NCBI RefSeq assembly: GCF_963576675.1
Contig: NC_088918.1
Coordinates: forward strand, 39,341,501-39,405,500
Direction: 5' to 3'
DNA length: 64,000 bases
DNA from: Euphorbia lathyris
Taxonomy: Eukaryota; Streptophyta; Magnoliopsida; Malpighiales; Euphorbiaceae
The notes beneath the pieces were generated by a model that was given only the letters and a program-made list of their open reading frames with translations, searched no databases and was not told where the DNA came from. This document shows, one piece after another, positions 11,054-21,189 of this stretch. Position numbers and translations under genes: made by a program. Position 1 is the stretch's first letter, and every line of letters begins with the position of its first letter.

Positions 11054-11571
11054 ATAGGCTAGCATAACTTAGGCCATATTAGTGTAATCTATTTGTCTAG
11101 GTTATTTCTTTTACTATGTACTTGCTGACTTCTTTCAATATATATCATACTTATTTTTCTTATTCCAATACTGAGTTATGATATATGCTATTAAGTACTG
11201 AGTTATTATGTATCTTCATTTGTATAATATTTATTGACTAAATGATATGCTGATAACATGTTTGACATTAACCTATGTACTTATGAAACATTCTGATAAG
11301 AACTCATTGAACAACAAATTACTCAGCGCGCTCTATATGTCTAAAACTTCCGCTTAGCACTGAGTAAATAGAATATGTGATATAGCTGACCTATACCTAA
11401 AAACTGACCTTAGACTTACTCATTTAAATCCTTAAATGTTTTAAGTAAAACTAATTCAGTAGCTCAACCCTTACGGGGGAGTTTGCTAAAGTATATTAGG
11501 TCAACTATCATGGGGGAGCTCATACTGAGTTCCTTGCTGAATAGTTTTGCCAACATCAAAATGGAAGAGTT
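11054..11571 (+). other. 3' non-coding region with G-rich tracts and polypurine tract
   Basis: After the third ORF come AT-rich sequence and two GGGGGAG motifs (about 11474-11480 and 11512-11518), then AAAATGGAAGAG just before the 3' LTR. The last should prime plus-strand synthesis. Several polypurine-like motifs ahead of the 3' LTR are reported as a Sirevirus trait; here I see the motifs only. Confidence 0.6.
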
Positions 11572-12905
11572 TGTTGAAACACCTTTCCACATAATTTTGA
11601 TTTGACAAAATTGTTTAAGTATAATATATATACATATTCTAAACACACTAAGTTTAAATGCTTTGATTTAATTCTACTAATGTGTTTGTTCAATGTTGAG
11701 TTAAAATACTATAAGACATAAGAATCGAAAGGCCCAAGCCCAATACGGAAGCCAAGGCCCAAGTCAAACAACTCAGTACACTCGGCCCGCGTATGTCAAG
11801 ACGTTGCCGTTTTTGAACAAAAACGCAACTCAGCAAACGGAAGGATCTAGAAGACCTTTGGGAACAACTTCACAATGAAGCTGCTGAGTCGTCTCGACAA
11901 AACGTACAAGACAGCAGCTGGCAAAGGAAAACTTCCAGACAAAGTGTTTCCTCTTTTGGCAAAGTTCAGACGACACAGTATACTGTCCAGTTGACTTTAC
12001 CATAAAAGGAGAGACCATTTGCTGAGCTGACCGAGGACAGAAGATACACGTCTGTGATTGGCCGATAGCTCTGAGCAAGTTAGGATGACAACGACACATA
12101 GCCGTTTCCCTCCAACGGTTATTTCGAAATTCGAAATGACCGACGCCCAGACATCTCTATAAATAGTGCCATCACAAGCTTCACAAACAACAGAACTTGA
12201 TCAAGCCATTACGCTGACCAAATCTCTACAAGTTCTGCAAGCAAGAAGCAAAGCAAAATTCTTACACTACATTTCTCATATCTGTGTAAAAGTCTAGAGT
12301 GATTGTAAATCGTCTAAAGTGTCTTAGCACATATTTGTATTAGGACAAAACACTTATCATTTCTAGAGATAGAAAGGAGAGGCTGAGTACTCGGTTTTAA
12401 GTACTCAGCGGAGAGATTAGGATTGAGTAGAAGTATAGAGGAAGGTACTCTTGTCATACTCAATTGCTGATATTGTAAAAGGGTTGAGGCTCTACCTTTA
12501 AAGAGCTCAGTAGAGTATTTGAAATCTCGGAACGTGTTCCGGGGACAGGACGTAGGCTTAGAAGAAGCCGAACCTGGATAAATCTGCTGAGTGAAGTATT
12601 TCTTACCTTAACTCCTTATTTATATTGCTTGCTTTAAATAATCAAAACTGACCAAGTAAAGAGGTCAAGTTGAGTTGTGCGCGTTGAACGTCCGAGCTCA
12701 GGAATAGACTCTAAGTGCTATCTCCTGACTCAAGCTAAGAAACTGACCTAGTCACCTGTTGACTAAGCCAGTACCTTACTGTTTACTCAGCGCCACTGTT
12801 CAAACCTTTTTTTAGAAAAAGAAGTCTGCCTAAATTGCAAAAAAGTTTAAATAGTTCCTAACCCCCCCCTTGGAACTATACTTGCAACTAAACAAGGGAC
12901 CAACA
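11572..12905 (+). repeat. Sirevirus 3' LTR
   Basis: TG...CA copy of 1457-2792, 1334 bp, with about a dozen substitutions and a shorter poly-C. TATAAATA is at 12158-12165. Followed by the TATAT target duplication. Confidence 0.95.
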
Positions 12906-12998
12906 TATATCTCATTAAAACAAATGATATAAAGAACAATTCATTTACATTAAGTTTGTATCCTGCAACAATTGTCTATAGGACACTAAACCCCAACA
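12906..12998 (-). repeat. Host copia 3' LTR, second part
   Basis: Continues the LTR interrupted at 1456 and matches 20243-20332. It ends CCCCAACA, so on the minus strand the LTR begins TGTTGGGG. It opens with the right TATAT target duplication (12906-12910). Confidence 0.92.
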
Positions 12999-13016
12999 TA
13001 CTCCCACTTAGACTAA
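12999..13016 (-). other. Host copia polypurine tract
   Basis: On the minus strand AGTCTAAGTGGGAGTA sits directly before the LTR start TGTTGGGG. AAGTGGGAG is the usual plant copia plus-strand primer. Confidence 0.85.
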
Positions 13017-13018
13017 AG

Positions 13019-15139
13019 CTAATTGTTTCTAAAACTTATCCCAGTAGAGGTTAAATGACGATCATGTACTTTCTGGGTTAAAGGCTTTGTCAACGGATCT
13101 GCAACGTTGTCCTCTGTAGGTACTCTTTCTATTCTCACATCTCCTCTAGCCACAATCTCTCTTATGATGTGGTATCGCTTTAGGTAGTGCTTGGATGCAT
13201 TATAAGACCGTGGTTCCTTTGCTTGTGCAATGGCTCCATTGTTATCACAGTACAGAGTAATGGGATTGACAATGTCAGGCACCACACCTAGTTCTGTAAT
13301 GAAATTTCTAATCCAAACTGCTTCCTTTGCTGCTTCCGCAGCAGCGATGTACTCTGACTCGGTCGTAGAGAAAGCTACGCTTCCCTGCTTGGAACTTTTC
13401 CAACTGACCGCGCCCCCATTCAAGGTAAACAGGTATCCTGATTGGGATTTAAAATCATTCTCATCTGTGAGATGACTAGTGTCTGAAAATCCTTCAATTT
13501 TCAGATCTCCTTCTCCGTACACTAGGAACATGTCTTTAGTCCTTCTCAAGTACTTAAGAATGTTCTTGACGGCAATCCAATGCTCGTCTCCCGGATTCCC
13601 TTGGTAACAACTCGTTACAGATAACGCGAACGCTACGTCAGGTCTAGTGCATAGCATAGCATACATAATCGAACCGATCGCGCTGGCGTACGGGACTACA
13701 GCCATGCGTCGTTTGTCATCATCAGTTTTAGGACATTGATGATTGTTTAACTTTACTCCATGTAGCATGGGTAAGTTACCTCGTTTCGATTCAAGCATGC
13801 TAAACCGATTTAGCACCTTTTCAATGTATGTAGCCTGTGAAAGACCAAGCAGTCTTCTCGATCTATCTCTATAGATCTTTATACCAAGTATATAAGCTGC
13901 TTCACCAAGGTCTTTCATTGAGAAGTTACCGGATAACCATACTTTTACCGACTGTAATAGAGCAATGTCATTTCCCATTAACAGTATATCGTCCACATAT
14001 AGTATGAGAAATGCTATAGAGCTCCCACTTGTTTTCTTGTAAATGCAAGCTTCTTCGCAATTTTGTTCGAAACCAAATTGTTTTATGGTTTCGTCAAAAC
14101 GCTTATTCCAGCTTCTAGATGCTTGCTTGAGTCCATAAATGGATCTCTGAAGTTTGCAAACTTTATTTGCATCCTTTGATATGAAACCTTCAGGCTGCAT
14201 CATGTATACATCCTCAAGCAGGTTTCCATTTAGGAAAGCTGTTTTCACATCCATTTGCCAAATCTCATAATCGTAGTGAGCGGCAATAGCAAGCATGATT
14301 CTGATTGATTTGGACATAGCAACATGAGAGAAGGTTTCGTCATAATCAACACCTTGTTTCTGACGATATCCTTTCGCTACCAGCCTAGCCTTGTAGGTGC
14401 TAACTTTTCCATCCATGTCAGTCTTCTTTTTGAAGATCCACCTGCACCCAATGGGAATTATCCCTTCGAGTGGATCAACCAAAGTCCACATTTGGTTAGT
14501 ATACATGGAATCCATTTCAGAATCCATGGCCTCAAGCCATGCTTTAGAATCTGGACTAGTAAGAGCCTCTTCGTAGTTTTCGGGTTCGTCATCTAACACA
14601 GGAACCTCGTTATCATCTCCCACTAGAAAACCATATCTAACTGGGAGTTCACGAACTCTTCGTGATCTACGAATAGGTGCCACTGGAGTCCCATCTAATG
14701 GGACTTCTTCGGGTACCTCAACTGCTTCTGTTGTTTTAGTCGGTGTTTCTTCTTCTTGAACTTCGTCAAGTTCAATCATGCTTCTCTTTTGTGTTTCTTC
14801 GAGAAACTCTTTCTCTAAGAAGGTTGCCTGCTTGGATACGATTACTTTCTGATCATCTGGATGATAGAAGTAATATCCCATAGTTTCCTTAGGGTATCCA
14901 ATGAAGAAACATTTATCAGATTTCGAATCTAGTTTGTCGGACGCAATGCGTTTGACAAACACTGAACAACCCCATATTCTCATGAATGAGAACACGGGTT
15001 TCCTACCAACGAACAATTCATATGGTGTGGAACTAGCGGATTTAGTTGGTACTCGATTTAGGGTGAAGAGGTCAGTTTCTAAGGCATAGCCCCAGAACGA
15101 TTTTGGAAGTAAGGCCATGCTCATCATGGATCGTACCAT
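13019..15139 (-). CDS. pol: Host copia Pol: integrase end, reverse transcriptase, RNase H (706 aa)
   Basis: The frame opens inside the integrase core (PKSFWGYALET) and runs without a stop through the IWGCSVFVK motif, an acidic linker, RT motifs (CRWIFKKK, KARLVAKGYRQKQGVDY, WQMDVKTAFLNG near residue 295, IYGLKQASRSW, the box LILYVDDILLMGND near 376) and RNase H (FSDTSHLTDEND, STTESEYIAAAEAA near 588, LYCDNNGAIA, ADPLTKPL). Catalytic acidic residues of RT and RNase H are in place. It is not a complete pol: the integrase start is in another frame at 15318-15653 and the protease is gone. It ends at the polypurine tract. Confidence 0.9.
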   Translation of the reverse strand: MVRSMMSMALLPKSFWGYALETDLFTLNRVPTKSASSTPYELFVGRKPVFSFMRIWGCSVFVKRIASDKLDSKSDKCFFIGYPKETMGYYFYHPDDQKVIVSKQATFLEKEFLEETQKRSMIELDEVQEEETPTKTTEAVEVPEEVPLDGTPVAPIRRSRRVRELPVRYGFLVGDDNEVPVLDDEPENYEEALTSPDSKAWLEAMDSEMDSMYTNQMWTLVDPLEGIIPIGCRWIFKKKTDMDGKVSTYKARLVAKGYRQKQGVDYDETFSHVAMSKSIRIMLAIAAHYDYEIWQMDVKTAFLNGNLLEDVYMMQPEGFISKDANKVCKLQRSIYGLKQASRSWNKRFDETIKQFGFEQNCEEACIYKKTSGSSIAFLILYVDDILLMGNDIALLQSVKVWLSGNFSMKDLGEAAYILGIKIYRDRSRRLLGLSQATYIEKVLNRFSMLESKRGNLPMLHGVKLNNHQCPKTDDDKRRMAVVPYASAIGSIMYAMLCTRPDVAFALSVTSCYQGNPGDEHWIAVKNILKYLRRTKDMFLVYGEGDLKIEGFSDTSHLTDENDFKSQSGYLFTLNGGAVSWKSSKQGSVAFSTTESEYIAAAEAAKEAVWIRNFITELGVVPDIVNPITLYCDNNGAIAQAKEPRSYNASKHYLKRYHIIREIVARGDVRIERVPTEDNVADPLTKPLTQKVHDRHLTSTGISFRNN

Positions 15140-15660
15140 ATCTAGTAGGGTACGGTTTCTCCTCTCGGATACACCATTGTGTTGTGGTGTATAGGGAGGT
15201 GTCCATTGTGAGCATATCCCACATTCAGTTAGATAATTCAGAAAATCATCAGAAAGATATTCGCCACCTCGATCGGATCGAAGTGTCTTTATTTTCTTTC
15301 CTAATTGATTTTCTACTTCATTCTTGAAGCATTTGAACTTGTTTAAAAGCTTCTGATTTGTGCCTCATCAAGTAGATGTAACCATATCGAGTATGGTCAT
15401 CTATGAAGCTAATGAAGTATCTGAATCCTCCTCTTGCTTGGACTGACATAGGACCACATACATCTGAATGAATGAGTCCTAGAGTGTCTGATACACGCTC
15501 ACCTTTATTGCTAAAGGGTGTCTTTGTCATTTTACCTTTTAAACATGATTCACATGTTTCCAATGATTCAGAATCGATTGGATCTATAAGCCCATCTGAA
15601 TGTAGCTTTAGCATGCGTCTCTTGTTTATATGGCCTAAACGACAATGCCACAAGTAAGTT
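15140..15660 (-). pseudogene. pol: Host copia integrase N-terminal half, frameshifted
   Basis: 15653-15318 encodes the pre-integrase zinc domain (WHCRLGHINKRRM, CESCLKGKMTK) and the first catalytic Asp block (IHSDVCGPM, FISFIDDHTRYG). The frame breaks near 15340-15350. In the next frame the second Asp and Glu blocks continue (LRSDRGGEY, PQHNGVSERRNRT) and join the long ORF below 15139. One frameshift therefore splits an otherwise recognisable integrase. Confidence 0.85.
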
Positions 15661-16117
15661 GAATTATCTAGCTTATGTCTTTTGGTATCAATTGCGAAAA
15701 ACAGAAATCAACACATAAATCCCATTTTGTGATATTCCTGAGAAATAGAAAATCGAATCTCTATAAAAATTGCAATGTTTGTTCTTTATAGAACATACCA
15801 TATGTTGGAGTACCGGCTTTTCCCTTTTGGAGGGTAGCTCGGTACAAAGAACAATTTCTCTTCCAATGCCCCACGTCACCATAATAGTGGCACTTTCTTT
15901 TGGGCTTCTTCACTTCCTTTCCCTTAACTTTAGTGGGCATGGCTTTCTTACCTTTCTTGGGATGTATAGGATTAGGAGAATTCCGTTTCCTCTTCTTTGA
16001 TCCCTCTATGACAAGAGCCGGTATAGCCTTGTCTTTCTGAATATTGGGCTCAACTGACTTGAGCATATTTGCAAGCTCTTCAAGAGAGGTTTGCAAGTCA
16101 TTCATCTGATAGTTCAT
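15661..16117 (-). pseudogene. Host copia Gag zinc knuckle and protease remnant
   Basis: The frame 16117-15761 carries a basic region and a knuckle CHYYGDVGHWKRNC, where the second Cys of CX2CX4HX4C is Tyr, so the knuckle is damaged. After TYGMFYKE the reading jumps to NFYRDSIFYF and NGIYVL, which in related elements lie downstream of the protease core. No D-T/S-G motif is visible between them. I infer an internal deletion that removed the protease. Confidence 0.7.
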
Positions 16118-16123
16118 GATGAA

Positions 16124-16616
16124 CTATGAATAACTCTTTGGGAGGGATTGAAGAATTAAGTCTACACTTAGTTCGTTATCCATCGCGAATCCAATACTAG
16201 AAAGTTTGGTAATGTAGCCAATCATCATGACACAATGTGTCATTACAGATGTTCCCTCTTGCATCTTGCAACGATATAACAACTTGGATATCTCGTAGCG
16301 TTCGCACCTGGTCTGTTTCCCAAACAGTTCCTTTAAGTGCATGATGATGGAACAGGCATAGTTGCCTTTGTAATTCCGATGTCATCGATGCAAGTATGAT
16401 GCATCCGACATGATCGTCATCAGCCTTGTGCTTCTGGTAAGCATCGATTTCCTCGATGGGAGCATCGTCCTCAAGGATAGGGGGTATCGATGTATCAAAT
16501 ACATACCCTATTTTATCGAACTTCAAAACAATTTTGAGGTTGCGATACCAGTCGGTGAAGTTTGAACTATTCAACTTGTTATCGGTAAATGTATTTTGCA
16601 GATTGGTGTTAGTCAT
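16124..16616 (-). pseudogene. gag: Host copia Gag N-terminal part, broken
   Basis: Starts MTNTNLQNTFTDNKLNSSNF at 16616, the usual start of plant copia Gag, with NFTDWYRNLKIVL. The frame changes near 16400-16340 and again before 16117. The second piece (from 16342) has QTRCERYEISKLLYRCKMQEG and LILQSLPKSYS, standard Gag motifs. Confidence 0.8.
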
Positions 16617-18096
16617 GATTTTAAGAGTGTTTAATTAAACTGAGAGTGAGAAAGAGTAAACGTATGTTATTCATTTGCTTTAAAGTATAACAATCTAAAA
16701 TTATAGGCCTTTTAATTTATTTCAGATTGCTCCCACTATTTTGCCAAATTAACAGCCCTCCATATTAATTCGAAGAATTTCACAAATCCTTTAGTGAGCT
16801 AGGATCCTAACTCCTGAGATTTCGCCTTGAGTTTACTCAACAAGCTAGTCTTATTCATTAGGTAGATTCATATGATCAATCACATCTCTAATGTGATTCC
16901 TAGGTTATTGGGTTACGAACCACATTAGTAACTAATATGCTATTCATATTAATCCCAACCATCTTGCCCATTAGTTTATGATAACATGAGTTTACTCATC
17001 CAATTATCATAATCTAATTTAAGTATTACCCCATATTCATGAAAGAACGATTTTCGATAATTCAGGTGTTACCATAAGACCCCGAGCTTGAGTTTACTCA
17101 ACAACCCAAAGGCCCCCAGTACTGCCGGCTGAATTATAATATTAGGGAGGGGCAACCGATTTTAATAACTTGCTTATTTACTTAACTTTTTAATGAGGGA
17201 TTTTATTTTAGGTCTCATAATCTAACTTAGTCTTGATTTTCTTTAGCATACATCAGACACATACATTCACATACATTGGCGTTATGTACATATCATCTAA
17301 ATTATTCCGTCGAGCCAGAGACGGAATAAAAGGGCAAACCTAAGGAAATACTAACTATTACATATTTCTCTTTAGGTCCTCCGTCTTCTCCATGGCGCCT
17401 TGAAATTACATATTAATTTCTATACTACTAAAGAAAACTTCAACTGAATTGAAGGGAATTAGATGAGAGGAGAAATTACAATAGATAGTAGATAGGCAGG
17501 ACTCGCAGGCCCTATTTCAAAAATACCAAAAGACTAAAAGAGGGTCCAAATATGTCCATAACTCCAAACATGCATAGACTCAATTAAATAAATTTAATTG
17601 GTTGATTACATAACTATCTTATGTAATATTTATGCTAATCACATTAACTTAACAAATTAACTTTCATCCAATTTTACTTCTAATAGTTTCGTATCCTTTT
17701 ATATTAAACTTTTAGGTTAATATAACTATACAAAACTTTAATTATGCATGTTCCAATTATTTAGATTTTAATTCATTTAACATTTTGATTTACAAATTGG
17801 TAAAAGAAACTTTTAAACAAATTTTCATTCGATAATCAAGAATAGAAAACTATCAATTTCTGAAATATATATATATTCAAATATAAAACGATTTTAAACC
17901 ATTTAAAATCAAGTGGGTATCGGGCCGAGCCCGAGAGTGGGGCGCTGTCGATTGGCGGCGGCCCTTAGGGCGCGCGGGACGCCGCTGCCTTGCGGCAGTG
18001 GCGCCCCAGCGCCGCACGCAGCTGCTGCCGCGAGGCAGCAGCCGCGCGCGACAGCGGCCAGTCGCGCCGCGAGGCGCGACTTGGGCTGCTGTCGCG

Positions 18097-18139
<43 letters not shown>

Positions 18140-18455
18140 GTTTTTAAAACGGTTTTAAAAACGATTTTCAGAAATAGAAAAAACTACAATAGGTTTCCGT
18201 TTTATCTTTAGTATTAATAAAACTGATTTTATTAACCTAACTATAAAACTAATAGATTTTGTTATAATGATTATCAACCGAAATAATTAGGAACATACGC
18301 ATAATCAATTTTAATTAACAATTAATTAAAACTTATTTATCCTTAGGATTAATTAATCAAAACTATTTGTTAATTAATCCTAACCATAAATATTTATTCA
18401 ATCCTATTGAAAAACTTCTAAATTTTCATATATGAAATAACGGATTTAACGATGT
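16617..18455 (-). other. Long untranslated leader of host copia element
   Basis: About 1.84 kb between primer site and gag start, with no supported ORF. It contains a GC-rich island (17913-18096) and an (AT)n run (18103-18136) in otherwise AT-rich sequence. Confidence 0.7.
17985..18081. repeat. GC-rich stem-loops in the copia leader
   Basis: Three perfect hairpins. 17985-17998: 5-bp stem CTGCC/GGCAG with 4-base loop. 18021-18042: 9-bp stem GCTGCTGCC/GGCAGCAGC with loop GCGA. 18060-18081: 9-bp stem AGTCGCGCC/GGCGCGACT with loop GCGA. The element is transcribed from the minus strand, where the loops read GCAA, TCGC and TCGC. Confidence 0.8.
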
Positions 18456-18466
18456 CTCTGATACCA
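18456..18466 (-). other. Host copia primer-binding site
   Basis: CTCTGATACCA on the plus strand, i.e. TGGTATCAGAG on the element's strand, one base from the LTR edge. Initiator Met tRNA type. Confidence 0.93.
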
Positions 18467-18467
18467 C

Positions 18468-20332
18468 TGAAGGAAATTAAGGCTAAGGTATAGCAGCGGA
18501 AATATAAAAATTTTAGCCTACTTCCTTTTAACCATAGGATCCGTTAATCGTTATTTCATATAAAGAGGGATAAGAAGGAATACCTTTTGAAGAACAATCT
18601 ACCGTTGTTAAAGAAGCGTCCACAATTCTTCTCCGAGTTCCCAAGCACGAAGTATAACACGGTGAGGTTAAGTTAGAATCAACCCTTATGAGATGCAACC
18701 AAAATAGATTGCCTCTAATAAACCAACACAAGATCAAAGAGAAAAGGAGATGAATGAAATTAATCAATCGACGGAAGCCGTATGAATTCTTGTCCACGAA
18801 CTAGGGGATGCAAATTCACTTTCTCTCTCTAGATGTAGGTTTCGAAAATCACATAGAGGGGAGGGTTAAGCCTTAGCCGAAATTCATGTAGTAGGGGGGT
18901 ATATATAATAACTTGTATCTAAACCCTAGTTAGATAGGAATAGGTTACTTAATAGGAATTCAATTCGGAATAGGATTCCTAATTATTATCTTATAATATA
19001 TCTAATATATTTAGGATAATAATAAATAACCTAATTGGATAATAATAGGAGTATATTAATCTAATTAAAACTCCTAACTTAATTATCTCTTAATTAATTT
19101 AATTCACAAACCTAATCAAATTAGGATTAATGGAATTAAAATAATTCCCAAATTTATTATATATAAATTTCGGCCCCCCTTAATTAAATGGGCCTTACTG
19201 GGCTCATTTGGGCTTCCATCTATTAATGACATCCATCTCTCTTTTGGTTCCAAGTCTTATGTGTGATCCATTAGGTTCTTACTACTTCTGGCCGTATGCA
19301 ACTATTAAATTAATTTCTTCAAGAATTATATTTAATCCTTGCATAACGGAATGATGTACTGAGTATGTTATTGGCAAGTCTGTAATCATTCCCCCAGAGT
19401 CCGTTAAGAAGACAGGTTGATTCTGTCGTTAACCCTTCCATATTAGTTACAGTATAATTCGATCCTTTATCAACTACATCCTTGAACTGAATCTTATGAC
19501 TATGGGTGATGTCAAGTCACATATAGCGAGACGTTCGTTTTACTTGTATAGGCCGAGTCAACTCAAATAGATAGGTTAAGTGAAATCTGTATTTCTTACT
19601 CTTAAGCTATCACCTTGCAAGGATTTAGAGTCGAGTCTTCCACAAGCGATCCTTGGATGTATCTCCCATTAATCGGGAGTGACAAATGCTCAATCCAATG
19701 TATAACTACCCTGACATTACCTCCTGTGACACCCAACCTTTGCAGTTCACACCCCAGAGTCATCTCTGTTAAGGATCGTGGAACCGCAGGATCAAAGTCT
19801 CACATTCAGTAATTCAGGATGACCCATTAACATTCCTTTGAGTCTGAGGATTAGTTATACCTATTAATACCAATGAGATGAACGGGTGACAAGGATGAAT
19901 CTACCCATCCTGTTATCTCAAATCGGATCCCCAATCCTAATGAACGACGTTTCATTGGATCTATGTAACTGTCCAGATATCTATATATATGAAGCTTGTG
20001 AGATCAGCTTTCTGTCGGACAGAAGACATTGTTACATACAAGTCTCAACAGTGATATATCAATCCTAAACATATCACTTGACTTGGGGTGGTTTTAGTTT
20101 ATTAGTTTATTATAAAGTTTTGTCTCACTCCATGCTTGTATGAACACTTTATAATCACTTTAAACAAACTTACGGATTTCCTTTTACTAGACTTTATTTA
20201 GTGCTTAAAAGGGATTGCCTTTATATATAGTTATAAACATATATCTCATTAAAACAAATGATATAAAGAACAATTCATTTACATTAAGTTTGTATCCTGC
20301 AACAATTGTCTATAGGACACTAAACCGCAACA
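18468..20332 (-). repeat. Host copia 5' LTR (uninterrupted)
   Basis: 1865 bp, TG...CA. It starts TGAAGGAAATTAAGGC and ends CCGCAACA on the plus strand. The part from 18790 matches 1-1456 plus 12906-12998. It preserves the empty Sirevirus target site near 20240-20255. Confidence 0.92.
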
Positions 20333-21185
20333 CTCAGGACCAAGTCCTTCTAGAAAGCTAAGAACAAATATACAACCATCATCATCTTGCATATGTTTAA
20401 CATCAACTGTAATGGGAAATCAAGTTTGCTTCTTTTGACAAATGTATTTACAATCATTGTAATATTGGAAGGTGTAGTCTTTTTTCTCAAGATGATAGAA
20501 TGATGACAACAAAACATGATTAATGTCCTATTTACTAGCATACATAGACTCTAGATATTTCCACATTTCTTTGACCGTATCATAACAAGTCACAATATCA
20601 TCAATGGTGGAATCTAACGTATTTTGATCATATTAAACATTTTATAATCTGTCATCATCTTTTTTTTCTATTTCCCTCCTTAGCTATACGTGGAGGATTA
20701 CCAAGTGATCTGCCAAATCAACACCATTGCCATGCCTAGTAATAGTACGTTTTCACTAAATATAATTCTTAACACCAATCAAGTTCCGATCAGTAATTTT
20801 AAATGACTAGTAATTTCAGTGGAAACATACTATTACTAGGTATGTGGAGTGGCGGCGAGTGGGGTGGCGTGTCAGACTTCAGGCGGCGTATATGGCTTAC
20901 GCATAGGTTCTGGTTACCGAACATCAAGCGAGCACCGGTCGACGACAGAGAAACCTCCTGGAGTGGGAGTGAGATAAATAGAGGTGTTAAAAATACTCAA
21001 CCTAGACCTCCGTTCTTGACAAACAGGTTGGAGAACTTATTCTCGGGGAACAAAATTCATAGAGCCAAAAAGCCTGGCTCTGATACCATATAAGTCAAGA
21101 GAGAAAGATTAAAATTACATACATCAATATTACACTTTGGTTCCTATTTATACACACCTAATTACATACATCTATGTTATTGATA
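20333..21185 (-). pseudogene. Older copia relic: partial LTR, leader and gag
   Basis: On the minus strand about 20830-20333 reads as degenerate copia Gag (TIDDIVTCYDTVKEMWKYLE, later FLEGLGPEY). 21088-21077 holds a TGGTATCAGAGCC primer site, and the sequence to about 21185 has TATAAATAGG typical of an LTR end. The host element inserted into this gag. No intact frame remains. Confidence 0.65.
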
Positions 21186-21189
21186 AGAA

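Larger units (their letters stand above)
1457..12905 (+). mobile_element. Sirevirus-type Ty1-copia retrotransposon with env-like third ORF
   Basis: About 11.45 kb. Order: 5' LTR 1457-2792, initiator-Met tRNA primer site 2795-2806, gag 2855-4594, pol 4600-7730 in two frames, spacer with a duplicated block 8037-8724, third ORF 8557-11053 with two breaks, G-rich tracts and polypurine tract before 11572, 3' LTR 11572-12905. The large three-knuckle Gag, the copia pol order and the extra ORF after RNase H are the known hallmarks of Sirevirus (SIRE1/Maximus-like) elements. The LTRs differ at about a dozen sites (about 1%), fewer than the host LTRs, which agrees with its being the younger insertion. 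With a pol frameshift and a broken third ORF, this copy looks non-functional as it stands. Confidence 0.93.
1..20332 (-). mobile_element. Ty1-copia LTR retrotransposon, host of a nested Sirevirus
   Basis: Read on the minus strand: 5' LTR 18468-20332, primer site 18456-18466, long leader, broken gag (16616 to 15761), pol (15660 to 13019), polypurine tract beside 12999, then the 3' LTR (12998-12906 plus 1456-1). The 3' LTR runs off the left edge; base 1 matches base 18790, so about 320 bases are missing. The two LTR copies differ by roughly 2% by eye. Pol order integrase, reverse transcriptase, RNase H marks it as copia. Gag and integrase carry frameshifts and the protease is deleted, so it cannot be autonomous. 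The right flank after 20332 is CTCAG; the matching left target duplication lies outside the window. Confidence 0.9.

Noticed and set aside
17913..18211. ORFs across the GC-rich island in the copia leader
   Set aside because: Composition-driven (Ala/Arg-rich, then Ile-Tyr from the AT run); no homology seen.
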